Of a stretch of 42,800 nucleotides of DNA, positions 41,768-42,800 are shown one piece after another. Every line of letters starts with the position of its first letter. Position 1 is the first letter of the stretch. A model generated the notes under the pieces. That model worked only from the letters and a program-made list of their open reading frames with translations, did not search any database and was not told where the DNA came from. Origin of the DNA: a bacterium (GTDB lineage Bacteria; Actinomycetota; Acidimicrobiia; Spongiisociales; Spongiisociaceae); contig JAPOQZ010000199.1 in the NCBI GenBank assembly GCA_026710435.1, positions 1 to 42,800 of the forward strand, read 5' to 3'. The position numbers were made by a program, and so were the translations under genes.

Positions 41768-41920
41768 CCCCGCCAGCCGTTGACCCGGGGAGTCGGTCAC
41801 CGAACGCCGGGCCGGCAGGGGGTTAACCGGTTGGTTCGCAACTCTGGGAGCCCTGGTCAGAGGCTGATACGCCACACCTGGCCCGCGCAGTGGAAACCCC
41901 GCACGAAGGATCGCGGCTAG
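41768..41920 (-). mobile_element. MITE-like repeat element, copy E (partial)
   Basis: Inverted copy lying just after copy D. Recognisable from CCGGGCCG through CCCTGGTCAGAGGCTGATAC to the end AACCCCGCACGAAGGATCGC followed by GGCTAG. It has the CTAG-type border like copy B; the opposite terminal repeat is missing. The left limit is approximate. Confidence 0.6.
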
Positions 41921-42020
41921 CTCGGGATCCGAGCAACAAGAATCGGTCTGGCCGGGTTTGCCCGCGTACGTCTTCTCGGGCTAACCCACTAACCTGCGGG
42001 TGGCAAGTGGAGGGATTCCG

Positions 42021-42473
42021 ATGTTCGAAGTTCTGCTGTTCGTTCACATATTGGGCGTGGCGGCCTGGTTCGGCGCCAATCTGGTTCGGGCCTTCGCTCA
42101 GCCACACATGTCGAGGGCCGGGGATGCCACTGCAGCGAGTTGGCACCGGGCTACCGTCTCGATGGGCCGGGTGATACACACGCCCGCTGCCATCGCGGTA
42201 TTCGTGACCGGTTTCGGTCTGGTCGGTCTATCGGACGGTGCCTATGAGATGACCGCGCCCTTCGTTGTTGTGGGGATCATCGTTGTCGTGCTCGGCGCCG
42301 TGCTCGCAATGAGCGTTCTAGGGCCCAACGGGAAACGGATTGCCTCCGCCTACGATGCGGGCGACCGGGACGTTGCCCAAGCGGTGGTCCGCCGTTCCAA
42401 CCTTGTGGGATGGGTTGACACAGTGCTGCTCGCCTTCACCACCCTTGTAATGGTCCTGCGTTGGGGAGCGTGA
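42021..42473 (+). CDS. small four-helix membrane protein
   Basis: The 150-residue protein begins at an ATG five bases after GGAGGGA. Four hydrophobic segments: FEVLLFVHILGVAAWFGANLV, the AAIAVFVTGFGLVGL region, FVVVGIIVVVLGAVLAM, and VDTVLLAFTTLVMVL at the end. Histidines occur in helix 1 (H in LLFVHILG) and before helix 2 (VIHTP). It resembles DUF2269/CopD-like membrane proteins in which such histidines may bind heme or metal; I do not claim the family. It ends the window's coding content. Confidence 0.7.
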   Translation: MFEVLLFVHILGVAAWFGANLVRAFAQPHMSRAGDATAASWHRATVSMGRVIHTPAAIAVFVTGFGLVGLSDGAYEMTAPFVVVGIIVVVLGAVLAMSVLGPNGKRIASAYDAGDRDVAQAVVRRSNLVGWVDTVLLAFTTLVMVLRWGA

Positions 42474-42512
42474 AGTCGCCCTAGAAGGGTGCTGAACAAT
42501 GACGATTGCTCG

Positions 42513-42559
42513 GGCCTGCCGCCCGCTGGCCCAGGCATTATGCGGGCGGTTGGCAGGCC
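42513..42559 (+). terminator. strong GC-rich hairpin downstream of the last gene
   Basis: GGCCTGCC (42513-42520) pairs with GGCAGGCC (42552-42559), and GCCCGC (42521-42526) with GCGGGC (42542-42547), a 14-bp stem with a 4-base bulge and a 15-base loop. It sits 40 bases after the last stop. No U-run follows, so an intrinsic terminator is not certain. Confidence 0.45.
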
Positions 42560-42739
42560 GCTGGTGGATTGCTCAGTACCCTCCTAGTGTCCTGTATCTC
42601 TGTTTCGCTTGCGTTCCGGGCTTGATGAGCCGAACCGGAACCGACCAACGCTACGAGCGGACTGTATCTGTCACAGGCTCGGTGCACAATGGTAGATAGC
42701 CGTATACACCGGCGGTTCGTTTCCGACGTCGAGCGGACC
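42560..42739. other. non-coding stretch before the right terminal repeat
   Basis: No convincing frame or RNA. CCTAGTGTCC near 42584 is the inverted form of GGACACTAG at about 187, near the other contig end. Confidence 0.4.
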
Positions 42740-42800
42740 GTGGCAGGGTTCATACTGTCCGGAACCGGCCCGCACAGGGGATAGAAGGTCGCGTCCGTGA
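42740..42800. repeat. 61-bp terminal direct repeat, right copy
   Basis: Identical to bases 1-61 and in the same orientation. If the ends are joined, the unique length is 42739 bases and the junction falls in non-coding sequence between the small membrane protein gene and mgtE, breaking no gene. Confidence 0.9.

Noticed and set aside
1-42800. A true 42.7-kb circular plasmid or phage
   Set aside because: No replication initiator, partition, capsid, terminase, integrase or conjugation gene is visible, and the content is core respiratory and metabolic genes.
1-42800. tRNA, rRNA or CRISPR in the intergenic regions
   Set aside because: No TTC-rich T-arm with matching acceptor stem, no rRNA-like sequence and no regularly spaced repeats were found by eye in any gap.

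Overview
The window reads as a piece of a high-GC actinobacterial chromosome. The gene set (caa3-type cytochrome c oxidase with CtaG, a 12-helix membrane protein often found beside CtaG, MocR-type regulators, abundant lipoproteins) fits Actinomycetota, perhaps the Acidimicrobiia. That placement is inferred from gene content and protein style; there is no rRNA or marker gene to confirm it. I saw no rRNA, tRNA, CRISPR array or complete transposase gene. The first and last 61 bases are identical, as in a contig closed by k-mer overlap or one bounded by a repeat.

Layout. Bases 1-4200: magnesium channel MgtE and transcript-cleavage factor GreA on the minus strand. Then, on the plus strand, selenophosphate synthetase SelD followed by an overlapping [2Fe-2S] thioredoxin-like ferredoxin. 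SelD itself appears to be a selenoprotein: an in-frame TGA sits at the catalytic Cys position and is followed at once by a SECIS-like hairpin. Bases 4300-11300: a very large lipoprotein (PDZ, propeller-like region, 5'-nucleotidase fold with lost catalytic residues), an unusual FtsH-like AAA metalloprotease with its lipoprotein neighbour, and a 43-residue membrane peptide. Bases 11390-23900: a membrane protein, then a long minus-strand run that, in transcription order, is a ClpX-zinc-finger/amidohydrolase fusion, a glycerophosphodiesterase, a MOSC protein, a thioredoxin-like lipoprotein, oxidase subunits II (with fused cytochrome c), I, III and IV, CtaG, a cupredoxin-like lipoprotein and a multi-pass membrane protein.

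Bases 24300-25620 are a decaying accessory patch: an intact DUF433 antitoxin, a DUF5615 toxin that has lost its ATG and its C-terminus, and a two-gene unit whose second gene is broken by an in-frame TAG. Bases 25670-33000 hold an amine or amino-acid catabolic operon (class III aminotransferase, alanine dehydrogenase, FAD/GcvT dimethylglycine-dehydrogenase-like enzyme), divergent from a MocR regulator that is translationally coupled to leucyl/phenylalanyl-tRNA-protein transferase.

Bases 34170-39670 carry a complete minus-strand signalling cassette of visibly lower GC: STAS anti-anti-sigma protein, REC-PP2C phosphatase, RsbW-like kinase, a Leu/Ile/Val-type binding lipoprotein and a HAMP histidine kinase. 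The order suggests a binding-protein-fed two-component system that controls a partner switch. The window ends with a D-amino-acid-oxidase-like enzyme and a small membrane protein.

Scattered between genes are five copies of an approximately 210-bp non-coding element with terminal inverted repeats. Two copies have their end exactly on a gene's stop codon (TTAA or CTAG). The element looks like an unnamed MITE-like family that can also supply terminator hairpins.
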